Source of the DNA: Phoronis australis
Taxonomy: Eukaryota; Phoronida; Phoronidae
DNA length: 64,000 nt
Reading direction: 5' to 3'
NCBI GenBank assembly: GCA_002633005.1
Contig: NMRA01000062.1
Span: 543,981 to 607,980, forward strand
Part shown: in pieces, positions 25,336 to 39,500 of the stretch
Layout: each line of letters begins with the position of its first letter
Numbering within the stretch: the first letter of the stretch is position 1
Position numbers and translations under genes: made by a program
The notes under the pieces: model-generated
What the model was told of the DNA's origin: nothing
The model's input: the letters and a program-made list of their open reading frames with translations, nothing else
The model's database searches: none

Positions 25336-26782
25336 GACGGGACCCTGCACGTCAAGTGCATTGTTCAACTATCGCGAGCGCGGTAGTCCGGCGTACGCAT
25401 GGCGAGGCTGTTATGTAGGATAGTCAGTTCATACTGGGTTCACGATCCCGACCAATGGTTTTCCTCTAGTTAATCTAACTGGGACGGAGTCAAGTCAGGC
25501 AAGCGGTTATCGTCTGTTTAAACAATCATCAAGCTTCCCTACAGAGATTAAGTTTTTCCTTATTTCTTTTATGAGTCCTTTAAAAGTCACAAAAGAACAC
25601 TATGTAATTAATTTCCAAACCAGGTGTGTACCATGTACTTTTACAACCGCTGGTGACAACTAAACACCAAAACGCCAAGGCTGCTTTTTGAGAATCACGT
25701 GACGGGTAGTGTCCGGCGAGGATCAATTAATATGCAGCAGCTAGAGTTCGGCATGATTTCCACAGCTACGTCGGCAGCAGAAGGGTCCCGCCTGTTGACT
25801 TTCTTGCCCACTGCGCCACATGTCGATTCAACATGCGGCAAGTGGTTAGCCGGGTCCCAATAAACTCGGAATTTGTACACCCGTGCAGCGATCTTGTTTG
25901 TGTCTTATCAGCTAGCAAAATCGTTTTCAGAGATCAGCCCTAGCGAGGAAACAAATTCTCGCGTGGCAGCCAAACGCTTTGCTGGCTGATCTAAATCCCC
26001 TCCTCGTTACGTATATGTCAAAGCATACTAGCATTTCCAACTAGTAAAGGCACCGAACTTGGTTTCAGCGAATGTCTGACAGACAACGGGTAGAATTGTC
26101 GATTTGCCATAAAATCACAAGAAACAATAGATTCCATTTTTAAAGCTCTTGTCATAGCTAAAAATTCAAATAGCCTGTCACAATAAACAATAATTCAAAA
26201 ATGCGTTTTTGGCTATGTAAACGATATTTTAACATTTCTCAATGGATAATGGGTTGGATTTTAAGCGAGAATTAAAATGTGTCCACAAGAATCAAAAACA
26301 GAAATTCATGGGGATACTCTAAGTATCAATATTCGGGTCCACGCCAATTTCGGCACAGAAATGGCTGGGGTATTTGTCACGGCATGAGCAACCGTTGCGT
26401 CAAGCAACCAACTGCCTAACTTTGATGGGACCAAAGCAAACACTGATAAGTTTACGTGACAATCTCCATAACGTTCTTTGCAGATTGGTCACTGGATATT
26501 TGCTTGTTTAACTTTAAGTTGCAGTTTGCCATGTGAGGATGCCTAAACTATGAAAACTGAAGTAATCCTTTCGCTATGATGAAATGGGTCTCATAATATT
26601 TCTTCTATAGTGGCGGGATTATGTTCTCTTTACCAGCACGATCGTCGAAAATAACCAGGTATTTAAGATAAAGCGGACGTTTATCAAGGGTCGCCAACAC
26701 TAACATTCGAAAATGGCGCCTGAGACTTGAGAGTAGTAACGGAAATAAAACCCTTTAAAGTCTGTTTTGAGATTTTTGCGTA
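25336..26782. other. No recognisable gene
   Basis: Upstream flank of the transporter gene. Only short frames; promoter position not determined. Confidence 0.35.
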
Positions 26783-26784
26783 CA

Positions 26785-26805
26785 CACACACACACACACA
26801 CACAT
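26785..26805 (+). repeat. (CA)n microsatellite
   Basis: About ten CA units. Confidence 0.95.
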
Positions 26806-27132
26806 ATTGCATAGCGATATGCATGTACGTAACTTTTTAACAAGATGATCGACTTCACAACCTTGCCTCCTTACGGAATGTCGGTTAGCTTTGCCCATCA
26901 GTTACCCATGGGTTTCACAAAAGGGAACTACAGTACTATGCCAAACAAGTCCGTTCAGCGTGTCCAGGTCATCCAGTATTTTTAACTGTACTCGTGGCAC
27001 CCTGTATTGCCCCCACAGGCTCACGCAGTCAATATTTATTTATGTCCTTTACCGCTAGCAGTCACTGAAAGGTTCATTGGTATCCAAAACTATCCGTCCG
27101 TTCAACCGTCACTTCGCGTACACGTGGATACA

Positions 27133-27549
27133 ATGATGTGTGATCGTGTTTTCCTTTTCGTGCTGTGCTCAATGCTTTACTGTCGTGCCGCCAGAACCGC
27201 GTCCGCCGGTTGCCAGGAAACACAAGCCGACAGCACGGAGGCTCGAATGTTCACACAAAAACTTTTCCAAAAGTACGGAGGTGGTAAGAGCATTACCTTT
27301 GAGGCTCTGGAACATCTTTTTGTTCACTTGGAGGTAGGAGATATCGTTATTGATTCGCACGGGTTGTCAGATCACTTACGGAAAGACGGCGGCTTTAGAA
27401 AACTGCACGGGAAAGAGCATGCGCATCCCATTGCCGACAACTCCAGCAGCGCAAAAGTTGAAATTAGTCATGGAGAGGGACCGCTTACGGGAGGTCGTTC
27501 GCCAGGACATGGGACTTACAACGTGCAAGAAGAGGCGGATGAGAGCGAG
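27133..27549 (+). CDS. SLC39A: ZIP transporter exon 1: signal peptide and N-terminal ectodomain
   Basis: The start is placed at the double ATG at 27133 because a hydrophobic signal-like segment ([14 protein letters not shown]) follows at once. The frame is open further upstream to 27007, but that part looks like 5' leader. The segment [19 protein letters not shown] is the short helical ectodomain repeat found near the N-terminus of LIV-1 ZIPs, followed by a His-containing stretch. The donor GAG|GTTTGT is weak but gives phase 0, which fits exon 2. If it is wrong, the true donor lies slightly upstream or a further exon is missing. Confidence 0.8.
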
Positions 27550-30500
27550 GTTTGTGATTTACATCATCTCTGATATGTGCAGTCAAACATGGCCATGGCC
27601 TTATAAACGCAAGAATACATTTTTAGGAAAACGCCCTAAGACCTCGAATACTACTCATGGTTTTGTGCTCGAGGGTCATGCGGCTTCTTGAGAGATAAGG
27701 CTAGACAACCTTGTTCTCGTGTCTTCCGTTAATTAGCGATGATCAAAATTTATTACAGCCCCATGCTAAAAAACATGGGGCAAAAATCAATTCAAAAAAA
27801 CATTCAATAAATGATAGGAAACAGGAAATAAAAACGCAACAGGAACAGTGAATTTAATATTCAAACTTGTGTACACCAGAATGAATTTGGATCTGGAATT
27901 TGGAGATATTCTCAATACTTCAAATGATCAGAACGAGAGCACTACGTCTATTTTAGGGGTCCACAAGTATGCTGTCAATGCAGTACTTTATGGCGATTCG
28001 GGTTGGCCAAATTCACACTACAAACAACATGAAAATATGCTAAGGCTCTGGAATCGTTTAGTTCTAATGGATGAAAGCAGAATTGCAAAAAAGTCTTTTT
28101 ATGGGACCTTAAACATCGGAACTCCTGTAACTGGTCAAGTTCAATATTTAAAATTACGGAGAAGTGCGAATTTTTAGAAAATTTCAGGAACAAACAAATT
28201 GTGTCTCTCAAAAACTTCAAAACATTCAGATTACAGTTAGAAGAGTCAAACTGGTTAAAGATAATCACTGAGAAACCAAAACGGTACTTATATAGATCGG
28301 TAAGAATGACTATTTAGTAGAAGAGTATTTACGTCTGCTGATGTCTCAGAGGTCCGTCATAGCTCGATTGAGAGCAGGTATACTACCATTAGAGGTTGAG
28401 GTGGGGCGGTACTTCGGAATTCCTGTGAATGAACCGATTTGTCGTGTTTGTAAAAACGGAATTGAAGATGAAGTTCATTTCATTTTTTATTGTGAAAAAT
28501 ATACTCACATTCGACCATACTTTATACGGGATTCTGTCCTACCTCAAATATTTCAAAATAACTTAAAAAGTCTAGCGAAATTCATTCAAGACGCTTTGTA
28601 GGTTAGAAGTAATTGTTTGTTTATAAACTAGTCTGAAGTGGTCATATTTAAGCTTGTGCAATATGTTATGTAGTGATTTAATCATTATTAGGTGACTGAG
28701 TAAGGCCATTGAGGCTGGGGGGTGTGGTGAATATTCTGTCTTTGATATTGTATTTACTGGCACCCTTATGTCACCATAATAAATAAATATATTAAAATAG
28801 AACACTTGGCAAAAACTCGTTGAAGGCAGAGGCGGATCCAGGATTTTGAGTTAGCCCCCTTGCCTCCCTGAATCCGCCACTGGACGGTTACCCCAATACA
28901 AAGTCACAGCCAGGTATAACAGGATACGGTGTGTGCATTGTGTATTGGCACAATGATTAAGTGAATATCTTAAACAGAAGCCGTAACCTCGAAAAGTGTA
29001 AACACTCATGATTTTCAAAGGATTGAATCTAATGTATTTGTGTGTTCATATTCAGGACAACTTAACATTCTGGCTTTCTATTTTACAATGTAAACGAAAA
29101 AGGTTAACAACTACATTGTTATTAACAAGCATGTAAATTTAGCCAAATATGTAGACAACTATTTGTGCTTTCCTGTACATAGAATAAATCCGGCTTCAGT
29201 TGATATGTTGTATTTGCTATTAAGAACAGGTGGACCGCAAACACTACAGTACGCAGTGTGTGGTAGGAGAATTTGTGGTCAAGGGTTTAAAGATTAGGAT
29301 GGAAGTATTGTTCGGGCGGGGTCTTTGCAAAAAACCAATTTGAAGCTGACTTAAGTGTACGCGACATGCTTGACGCATGTTTTTCAAAATTTTACAAATT
29401 GCCACGAATACCACCATTTATGAGTATTCAAACTCATTTACACAATCTAACGACGCCCCTTTTACTCGAATGTTTTGAGGAAATGTGCTGTTAGTGGACT
29501 CCAGTTATAGAAACACCCGTATTAGTTAAATGCGTGAGTTTGCTTTTTATGAAGTTGCTAGTCTTCTCATGCACGTCCTCGTTTAGGCCACGCTCGACCT
29601 CATCAAAGGTTTTACCATTACAGAAAACAGCTATGTCGTCGATAAGACTATCTCAGATTGGAGCGTATTAGCTAAATCGCTAGTATATATAGTAAATAAT
29701 TGGGAACACCAAAGGTAACGGGTAAAATAACAAATGACACTTGTTTCACTTGGGTATATTGGGAAGAGAATGACACTTTAAATACCAGACAGTCGTCAGA
29801 CTGACTGATTACCTGACGCGGAAAACTTGGAACCAAACTAAAGAGGGATTTTAAGACGTCCGAAGTTCTCTTAAACTTGTCTCAGGAATTTGAAATTAGT
29901 TTGTCACTTGCCGGTAGCAGACGACACGGATTGTGGGCGTTAAGTTTGTTTGAAATCATCAGTGCAAAATTGAGCTACAGAAGCAAATCGCTCATACTAT
30001 TTCAAAGTCTCTGTTACAATGCATTTCTTCAACTTGAAAATGTGAACTTTGGTTTCCCCCTGTTTGCGTGGGAATGTTATTTATGATTCACTCCTTGGTC
30101 AGTTGAGGTAGCCAGCCATTTTTAAAAACTGATTTTGCATATTTTCAACAAGCTTTCATATAACTGTTTGTAAATTTTCATTCAGTATCAAATTACTATT
30201 TCGCGGCTTTTTGAGTATTACTGTTGTTCACTATTTCGTTCCACTTTGAGATGACATCAGGTTTGGAAACCAAAAACTCTTCAAGTTCGCCGCAATAACT
30301 ATTGTAATTTTAAGTCATGTTGCCTGAAGTTTTCACACGTGGAAATGGAAAAGTAGTTCTTCCGTATTTCACCGTTGAATAGCACAGTTATTGTGCACGG
30401 CCATGTCATTGCGTGCGCATGATAGATTTCTTAATCAATCAGTGACACCTGCCTGGTGTTGAACGTTAGGCATACTCTGCAAGCACAGTTGAGAAGCTGC

Positions 30501-33500
30501 GAGCTGAACCGTTGTTCTCAAACGAACTGTTTATAGCTTAGCGCACAATTCTCATTGACCTATTCATTACGTTCATAGTAAACAGCGTAAACAGAGTAAA
30601 CAACAATGAGTCAAAAATCATTTTCATTGTCTACGGAAGGCAATCGGCTATTAATACTCCCGTCACACCAGAGGCGCGGTGCCACTACGGTTTTTGGTCA
30701 AAACCGGCATTACCGTAGTGACACCGCCAGCAGTGTTTCATGGCTTTCCCCTACCGTCACACATGCGTGACTGAGGCGCCACTGAGGAACCAGGGTGGTA
30801 CCACAGCGGTGTCACTGCGGACAGGGCGATCCCATTGAATTACCCCTGCGGTTTGAGGGCGGTGCCAATGGGATCATTGGCAGAAGGACTTCGGGACCAG
30901 TGAGGTACCACTGCAGAGAGGACAACGCTACTGCGGTGCTACGGCGGTGCTACTGCGGTGGCCCTACGGCAGCAGGACGGCTCCATGACGTCCTCGCGGC
31001 GGCTATATACAGTATGGAAGGTGGTTTTCGGTTGAATTCATTACCATTTTCGATCATGCTGAGGAGGTTGCTACTGTTATTACTGTTGAATTATTATTAC
31101 TGTTTCTATCTCCTAGTGATGCCACCAAAACGTACTACAACAGATCGGACGGTCGGAGTGGGAAAAGCCAGCAAGAAGACACTTACTCCAACACCAGCAG
31201 GTGATGAGTCTTCACATGATGAGCACAACGATGGGGCTGCTGGTGCTGAAGCTGCTGCTGTGTTTGACCACCAGTCCGAAGTCAGCCAACCAAAGAAGAA
31301 AAAAGTCCTCACTGATCTGAATGAGAAGGAGGAAGAGGCCATGGCGGACTGGCTAGGTGACCATTCGGAGGTATATAACAAGAAGCTCAGTGCTTATAAA
31401 GATTAGGTGAAGAAGAACGAGGCGTGGACTGAGCATGCAGCCAGACTTGATAAGCCAGTAGCACTCCTGCTGGTATGGTATCGTTCTATAACGACACACC
31501 GTACGGCAAGCTGGCTAAGATGAAATCGGGCACAGGGACTGCAAGAGGACAGAGAGGGATGCTTGGATCCTCCAGAAGTTACTTCGTTAGCGTCGTGCAT
31601 ATTAGAATTTTCTCTCCAGGCACCAAACTCGACGTCGTGGTTGTCATCTTCCCGATCCACTGCAGCGTTCTGCATTGCTTGGTACAGAATGCGCATTACA
31701 TTTTGGAGGCAGATACAGGCCTCCACAATCAGTCGTGAAGTTTCTGGTTCCTGTTGCATCGTTCCCAGCAGGACCTGCCAGCGCTGGGCAAGAATGCCAA
31801 AGACATTCTCTACGCCCCTCCTGCCCCTCCATATCCGGTAGTTGAAGATACTCTGCTCCTTTGACAGGTATCTCACTGCGCAGGGCTTCATCATGTAGGT
31901 CCGTAGGGCGAAGGCATCGTTAGCTAGCAGGAAATATGGTGTGTCCTGGTCGTCCCCAGATAGTCTGTCTGGTGCTAGCAGGCCGATGACTTCATCGGCC
32001 AGGAGTTCCTTGAGCTCGTAATCGTTACTGATCTGCGCATTAGACATGTATCCATCTCCACTAACATCTATCCAGGGGAATTGGTAATCGGCGTCAACAA
32101 GTCCCATCAACTCCACTGAATAGAATTCTTTATAACTGTGGCACAAGCTGCCACTGATGGGCGGCTTGCGATTTGCAATGTGCTTCCCATCCCGAGCCCC
32201 ACAGTTAGAGGGGGACGCTCCAGCGCTGCTCGAACTTGTCAGCTACAGCTTTCCATTCGTCTCGGGTCGCAGGGCACTGCATCACCTCGCCTTTAAACGC
32301 TTCTACGATGGCCTGGCAGACTTCTTTGACCAGCATAGTGTGTTTGCTTAGATCCGCAATTCGAACTTCTTGCTCGCGTGTGTGTCTCCTGAGGCTAGGT
32401 GGTGAAGAGTTGCAGCCAGCCGCAGTTCGTTCCTGGGTCCAAGACCTTTCTATAGTTGGAGTCTTTCTTCGTGATACGTGGTCCAACCCTGGCAAGTAGC
32501 TCATCAAACAACTCGGGCTGAATCCTGAGGAAGTTCTGGAACGAGGCTGGATCCTCTCTTTTGAGCTCTACCATAAGCTGGTTGAAGTGGCCAAACTGCT
32601 CACGTCTCAAATCACCCAGCCAAGATCTCACCCAGCATTTTCTTCGTCTTGCTCGTCTTCTTTGCATCAGGGCAATCATTGCTTGCTCATCTTCTGCCTG
32701 CTGTTGCTGCATGACGATCAAATTTCTGTTATTATCTGTCAGTCTTTGGAGCTTTCAACACTCACTGTCGATCTGACCTGTTTGAAGATTTTTATAACAT
32801 GAAAGTTCAGCAGAAAACCGAAGATTTTATCTTACAAAACAGGCCCGCAGTAGCACCGTGCAAGCACCTTAGTGCAAATCTCAGTGGAAACGTCATTGCC
32901 GTACAAGAACCTCAGTAACACCGCCGGCACCGCCGTAGGAGCGCAGTGTCACCGTAATAAGATTAACAAAAATTTTTAAAATTCCTCCCTGGCTCCGCAG
33001 CGGTACCCCCATACCCGCACTGCTCGTGGTAACAACGTGGTAGCACCGCCTTAACCGCAGTATAACCGCCACAGGACCGCCGTAGGGTCGCCAGTCTACG
33101 TTTTCGGCGATTGCACGGCGGTTATACTGCGGAAGCAAGGCGGTGATGGAGGTGCTACTGCGGTCCTTGTACGGTACCACTGCGGATTGGCCCAACCCGT
33201 GGTGGCACTGCGGAAGTTTTGGGCATGTTCAATGCTTCCGCCGTGCCACCGCGAAGGTCCGCGGTTTCGACAGTTTTCCTCGGTGCTACGGCTATCAATG
33301 GCGGAACCTCTGCGGAACCACGGCGATCAGGGTTGTGACACTGCAGTTTATGCCGTACAAGCACCGCAGTGGCGCCGCACCTCCGGAGTGACGGGGTTAT
33401 AAGCCCTGAGTTCACTTCACCTGTATGCTGTGAGAAGTTAAACTAACCATGAAAATGAACTCCAGCAAGACTAATCTTATATGTGTTATATTTACGCTGT

Positions 33501-36500
33501 TTACGACGAACGTACATTATAGGTCAATAAACATTTTGTTCGCTGGACATGAACCAAAACCGAACAGCGTTGTATCAGCACGGTGGGTCAAACCAGGACA
33601 CTACCCGGTTCAATTTTCAGTCAGTCAACCTTATCGGTGGAGCAACATTGACTAGACTGGTTATTGAGGTCGAGTGGTGTCTAGCTAAACGCTGCTGCTT
33701 AAGTAGAGCATTTACAGTTAGCTTACAAATGTCAACCCCAGTTTCGGAATAATTTTCGTTTTGCTGTTTTACGGGTGTCGAGTTGCCTAGGTTAGAGTAG
33801 GCGTAGTCAAGGTGACGTTTGCGGATGAATACTGCACTTTGGGATACGAGACATAAAAGCCGGTTGGGAACGTGACGAGTTGAAATTCAATGAAACTCAA
33901 CTGTACCTGGAATTTCCCAATATAGGCCCACGGCCGGATATTCGTAAAACCGTCTTACAAAAACATCAAATGATATCGCATATGCGCCCTGGTATATTTT
34001 TGGAAAGGGGAGCTTGTAAGTTATTTTGTGTAGCAGGCTTTGTTAAACAAACGTTAGCTGTGAAGTTTTTTTGAAAGAAACATACCCTGTTCAATGAATC
34101 TTATTGTAGCTCACTAGTAGGTCTAACAATTTTATCGTCTATACTCAATTTGCATTCAATGAACACAGTGTGTTAAAACTGAGCTCCAGGCTTTGCCAAC
34201 AAAACAACCCACCAGACTTTTAAAACAAGCACATAGTTACAGAAAATACGCCCATCATGGTCGTACTTTTGGAAAGTTTCCAGAAACACGCCCATGGGCG
34301 TACTTTTGGATGGGTCTATTTTCGGAAATTCACGTTATTAGACAAATGGGTGAGGCATGGCAGGTCAACAAGGGAGAATACAGGCATGCGTATGAATGTA
34401 CAGTGTACAAACGTTCGTGAAATATGGTAAGAATAAAGGGAGTCTGTACAGTCCTCGGTGAACCTTGCGGGGTGGGAATTCACACGTCTCAGAAATTGAC
34501 CCGCCTACCCATGAATAATAAAAGAATAGTTGTGCCTAATTTCAAATAAAAAACCGTGTATATGACCTCAGAAACTTAATTCTGTTGCAAAATGTATCCC
34601 CTTCATACCTCTGAAAAGAATGTCAGGCGAACTCCCAAAACATCATGCCCCAAAATTCCACCTCTACACACATGAGCCTGACAAAACATTGGTGTCCACC
34701 AACCACTTTTTGCAATCTTGGGAAGTTTGATAACTACCTCAAATAAATGGACTTTTTTCCTTCATGGCATGACGTTTGTCCTTCGGCTTTCAATCGTGAA
34801 CAATGGAAACCCCAGCGTGTTTGTGAAAATTTATTGCTATGCGGAAATGCTTGAAACATCAAATTTAACATTGACGTCATACTAAACAAAAGCAAATCCA
34901 AGTGTACCCAATAGGAATGGCTTCATTCAAAGATCAAATTCGAATTAATTTTAAAAACTTCTCATTTTAGATTGTCCACATCAACGAAAATAGGTTTTAA
35001 TTTTTACTGATTTTATTAAAATAAAATCGCCAAGAAAGCCAATTTCGTCTTCTAAATTTGTATAAGGAGCCTCTCCTGAAAACGGGTGGAACCCTTCCAA
35101 TATTCATCGGGATGGTTCCGCCCGAAATGGCCCCGCTCTTTGGGCTGGACCCTCTACATGTATAGCGCCACGTTTTTTGGTGGCTTTTGGATGTGCCTCT
35201 ATATTATTATAGGTGGCCTGCTCTAGAAGAGCACACATTAAGTCGGATGTCTTCCCAATACCTTCTCGTTACATTTGCACATAATTATGTTCATGTGTCC
35301 TGAATCTCATTCTTGCAACCGTCTGGAAATCAAAATAAAATGGGGATCATGAAACATAACGCGAAAGATTTCTTCGTGAACCCAATTGGTGGATCGGTGT
35401 GGGAAATGTCACGAACCAAACTTTATTTTGTAAACTTAATAGCCCCTGAAATCGATTAAAAACACTAAATATTTATTTCAGTTTTATAGCTAACGATGGG
35501 GTCTAACGAGAATTAGACAGTTATTCACTCAAAACATTACTGTATCCGAGCATAGAAAAATGGCCACTTATCTTGACTTTGCACATTTTACATAAGAAAA
35601 TGTAAAAAAATAATTCCGAGTTCGATTTGGAGTACAAAGGTTTGACCCGGGGTCCTGATTTCGTTACTACAGAAGTGACATGCCAATCTAATTCATTGGT
35701 TTATTTCAGAGGAGCTGTTGGCATCCTAGGAGACTGATGGCAAAGATCAACAAAACCACGAGCGACAATGTCAGTATGGTAGACTTCATAAACATATGCC
35801 CTGCTTTAGTCTTTCAAATAGACTCCGACGAATGTCGGCAGCCGAACGGCCTCCCACGTCACCTGAATCAGCACAAAAGCTCTGCTAGAACAAAGTCCAA
35901 TGTAACTGCAGTGACCAACAGTTTTACCAAATCTTCGACGTTGGGTATGTTTTTATTTTTTGCTTATTGCAACAGGTATGAATGATAATTGTTATCGACA
36001 TTGCGGTAAATACTACCAGCAGCTGCTTCAGCAACACCAAGGACCAAGTAACATCAGCAGGCAGCAGGAGCAGCTGTACTTGTAGGTAGCAGCTGCAGCA
36101 TTTGCAGTAGCAGCAACAGCAGCAGCAGCACCATCAGCTGCATCACCAGCAGCAACAGCAGCAGAAGCAGCAGCAGCAGCAGCAGTACCATCACGTTAAT
36201 CACTTAATAGGTCAGTTTTAAGGAATCTCTTGAAAAAATAGTTGAGCGATGTGGGTGTACAGAATACATCGAAACGTCTGAAACAATAATACTCCAACCG
36301 AATTAAGCACCCATATCTTTAACTCAGCAGTTGAACTATTTATTCTATTAGAATGGTTAATCACTATATACTGTACAGTCAAAATAACGTATGTGGCACT
36401 TGAAATCTGATGATGACATGCCTGTAATTTAGAAAGGTTTTGTAAATTCTTTTACAGTATGGGGTTCCGGTATGCTTGCTGTATTCATCATTAGCGTTGT

Positions 36501-39500
36501 CGGTTTGGCTGGCGTTGCTGTGGTTCCCGTCATTCAGAAGAAGTTCTACAATGAAGTCTTACACTTCCTAGTTGCTGTAGCTATTGGCGCTCTTACGGGA
36601 GACGCTATGTTACATCTTCTTCCGCACGTGAGTCAACAGTCTTTGCGCATGACAATTTAAATTCCTCGGATGAACCGGAAGTGCACGTTAGTTTTGGCCA
36701 TTTCGTTGTCGTTGCATGGTCCATTGTTTGAATTTGTCTAATGTTTTTGTTTTGAGAGTGGCTGAAGAAAGATACAAGCAAATATGAGGTCGTATTAAAG
36801 CTCCGTTTTTGATCATATCCAAGCTACCTTTATGTCATTACTTGTTTTATTTTGAAAAATATGTTTCCTTGCAGGCCTTAGCGGAGCCACATGTTGAGGA
36901 AACAGGCGATGAAGCTGCAAAGCACAGTGGTGAGACAGTCTGGAAAGGCTTGGTTGGATTATCTGGAGTATTTGTATTCTTTATAGCCGAGCGAACCATG
37001 AATATCATCAACACGGCCAGGAACAACAAGAAAGAAAGATGCAGGCTACAGGTAGAATAGCCTATATACTACAGCCTAGGCTACAGTAACAACCGCCAGG
37101 TTAAAGGTTTAGGTCATTTTATAGCCATCTCTGAACTTTGTTTTTTGTTTCTCTCGGCCTAACGATGATTTAACCTTGGAGTACGGCAACATTTCATAGT
37201 TAAACATTAACAAATACAATTTGAGAAAAAATCACAACAAACATTTTTCCTCATAATGACGACGTTTTTTCTCATAATTACATTTACTTATTGAACAAAT
37301 ATCATTCTCAAGTACTACAATAGTATTGTCTCCTGTTGAACGTGAGGATGATATTTGATTGATATCGAAACGTCGTTTTCAAGCTGCACTCTAGCGTAGT
37401 TTTTATCAGTTGCTTTCCATATTTCTCGCTCTTACGATTTTTCATGTAATAACGACCTTTTTCTCGTAAATACGATTTTGTTTCTTGAAATTATGACTTT
37501 ATTATCTTGTAGAAATATGCGACAATGTTAAAGATGCTATGTCTCGTTAATTTGCGAATATGCGAATGAAGTACTACTTCACAAACAGTCTCGGGTCTTC
37601 CGGTGTGCCGGTAACCATCCGATAACCAGTTACCATTATAATCTCGCGAAAGTCTTCTCTTGCGAGACTATTTTTATGCGCCCACATATTTATATGTGGA
37701 CGCATTATGTCGCCATCCACACCAATCCGACAGTCCGTCCGTCCGGCGTCCGTACGGCGTCCGGCCTCCTCTGCTCTAACTTTGAGGTATGTTTATGAAA
37801 TTTTGTGCCTGAGCGAACATAACATGCATGTTCTGTATTTTTCTGGATATAGCTACACTGTACTCGAGTGTCGATAAAGGATTTTTAAAGTGAAGTTTGG
37901 TTTAGGGACCAGGCCACCTCGTTACTGTTTAGGGCCTGTTGAAGACTGTTGGTCGACTGATTGAAAGCAAAAACTTAGGTCCATGTAAACAAGCTTGTCG
38001 CCCGAACCACCGAAGACAGGCACCGTGCACTTTTTGCTCGAGACTTTCTTTTCAAAAAATGCATAGTGCAAAGATTAACATACACTGCGGTATGGAATAT
38101 TGCAAGAATAAAATATCGTACATGGGTCAAGCATACTACACGTTTATTTAAATGAGTGTGACGTATTAACTCACAGCATCTACAATAGCTGATTTTCGAA
38201 ATAGCCGCGCCATATGACCACAATCAAGTTCTTGGAGGACAGGCGTTCAGCGCCACCTACAGTTCTTATGTAAAGCGGACGGTAGGTTTCAACCTTCTGG
38301 TATAAATGGCGTTTTGAGACCTTTCTTGCTATCATAATTCCGCCAAATATTCAATGATGTGCAGTGGGCGTAGTAATGACCTACATAAAAAGGCAAACCT
38401 CTTGAAATAACCATAGATGAAGGACATAATGTTCCATACACTTGAAGAAGAGACCGCGAATGCATAGACAGTCGTGGCGACTGATAAAGCGGAAAATTTA
38501 TATCCCAGTAGATGTCAAAAAGCTAAAATAAATAATTGAAATTAACGTAATCAAACAATGGGAGGGGTTGACAGAGGGATTGATTTCTCTGTTTTTAAAT
38601 TAACGAATCCCTATGTAGCAGTGAATTTTTGTTCACCGAATCTGAATGAGGGATCAAGCGGAAGTTGCTCTCTCGTTCTCATTACTCTAGAGAGCACCAA
38701 TAAGAAAAGGCCGCTATTGCTAAGACTTTCTAGTGTAGTGTCGTCTTTTACACATCATCGTCTTAATTTCCTGTCCCGCTCTAGTCTCGGTTCATTTTTC
38801 AACTAACTCTACGTTGTTCTTCATTGCAATGTACATTCAAGTTTTGTTCCCTCTCATTTAAAGCTTCCATGTCATGTCATGTCGCAGGTGCAAAAATAAC
38901 AAACAAAATTGCATTCATGATATCCAAGAAACAAAACTGAACCGGTGTTATGTCTAATAGGTCGCCCATAAAATCCTCATCGTTTTTAATTCGTCTCAGC
39001 ATTCTATACATCTTGACGTCGAAGGTTTCCAAACCCCAAGACTCAATTCTTCCATTATGAGTGGTTTTACCATGTAAGAATTGTTACCCCCAGCCATAAA
39101 AGCCTACGCGTCACGTACGTGGGTGTCTGTTTTGACTTCTCGTGCCCCCAGCCCGCATTTTCATTGAAAATACAAGACCGGAGACGATTGAATATACTAC
39201 TTATGATCACGTATTATGTTTTTTTTTTTGTCAGATGAAAATACAGAAAGTGGAAGAAGAAAGCTGTTTGAAGCAAACAGCGGAGGATTTGGAGCTTAAT
39301 GTGAACGGCGGTAAAACGAAACGGGGTAAGTGATGCTTCGATACAAGGGTAATTTTAGTTCGCTCTCCGCGTCATTGTCACATAAATGTCATAGTCTAAT
39401 ATTTGGGCAGTGCAGAGGAGCCGATCAAAACTAAGGTCAGTGAACAAAACAACAGTGTTTGCGCCCAGCCAAGCATTTTGAGTGTGAAAATATACAGATC

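Larger units (their letters stand above)
30655..33399. mobile_element. PIF-Harbinger DNA transposon with complete ends
   Basis: TAA at 30652-30654 and at 33400-33402 are the 3-bp target duplication. The ends TACTCCCGTCAC and (complemented) TAACCCCGTCAC match at 10 of 12 positions, and the similarity runs on (GAGGCGCGGTGCCACTACGG against GAGGTGCGGCGCCACTGCGG). Inside are two convergent genes typical of the superfamily: a DNA-binding ORF on the plus strand and a DDE transposase on the minus strand. Both are frame-damaged. It lies in intron 1 of the transporter gene. Confidence 0.92.

Noticed and set aside
27758-27781. Rho-independent terminator
   Set aside because: Hairpin plus A/T run by shape, but this is a eukaryotic intron.
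30795-31118. N-terminal extension of the Harbinger DNA-binding frame
   Set aside because: Open only because of the GGTGCC subterminal repeats; the natural start is the ATG at 31119.
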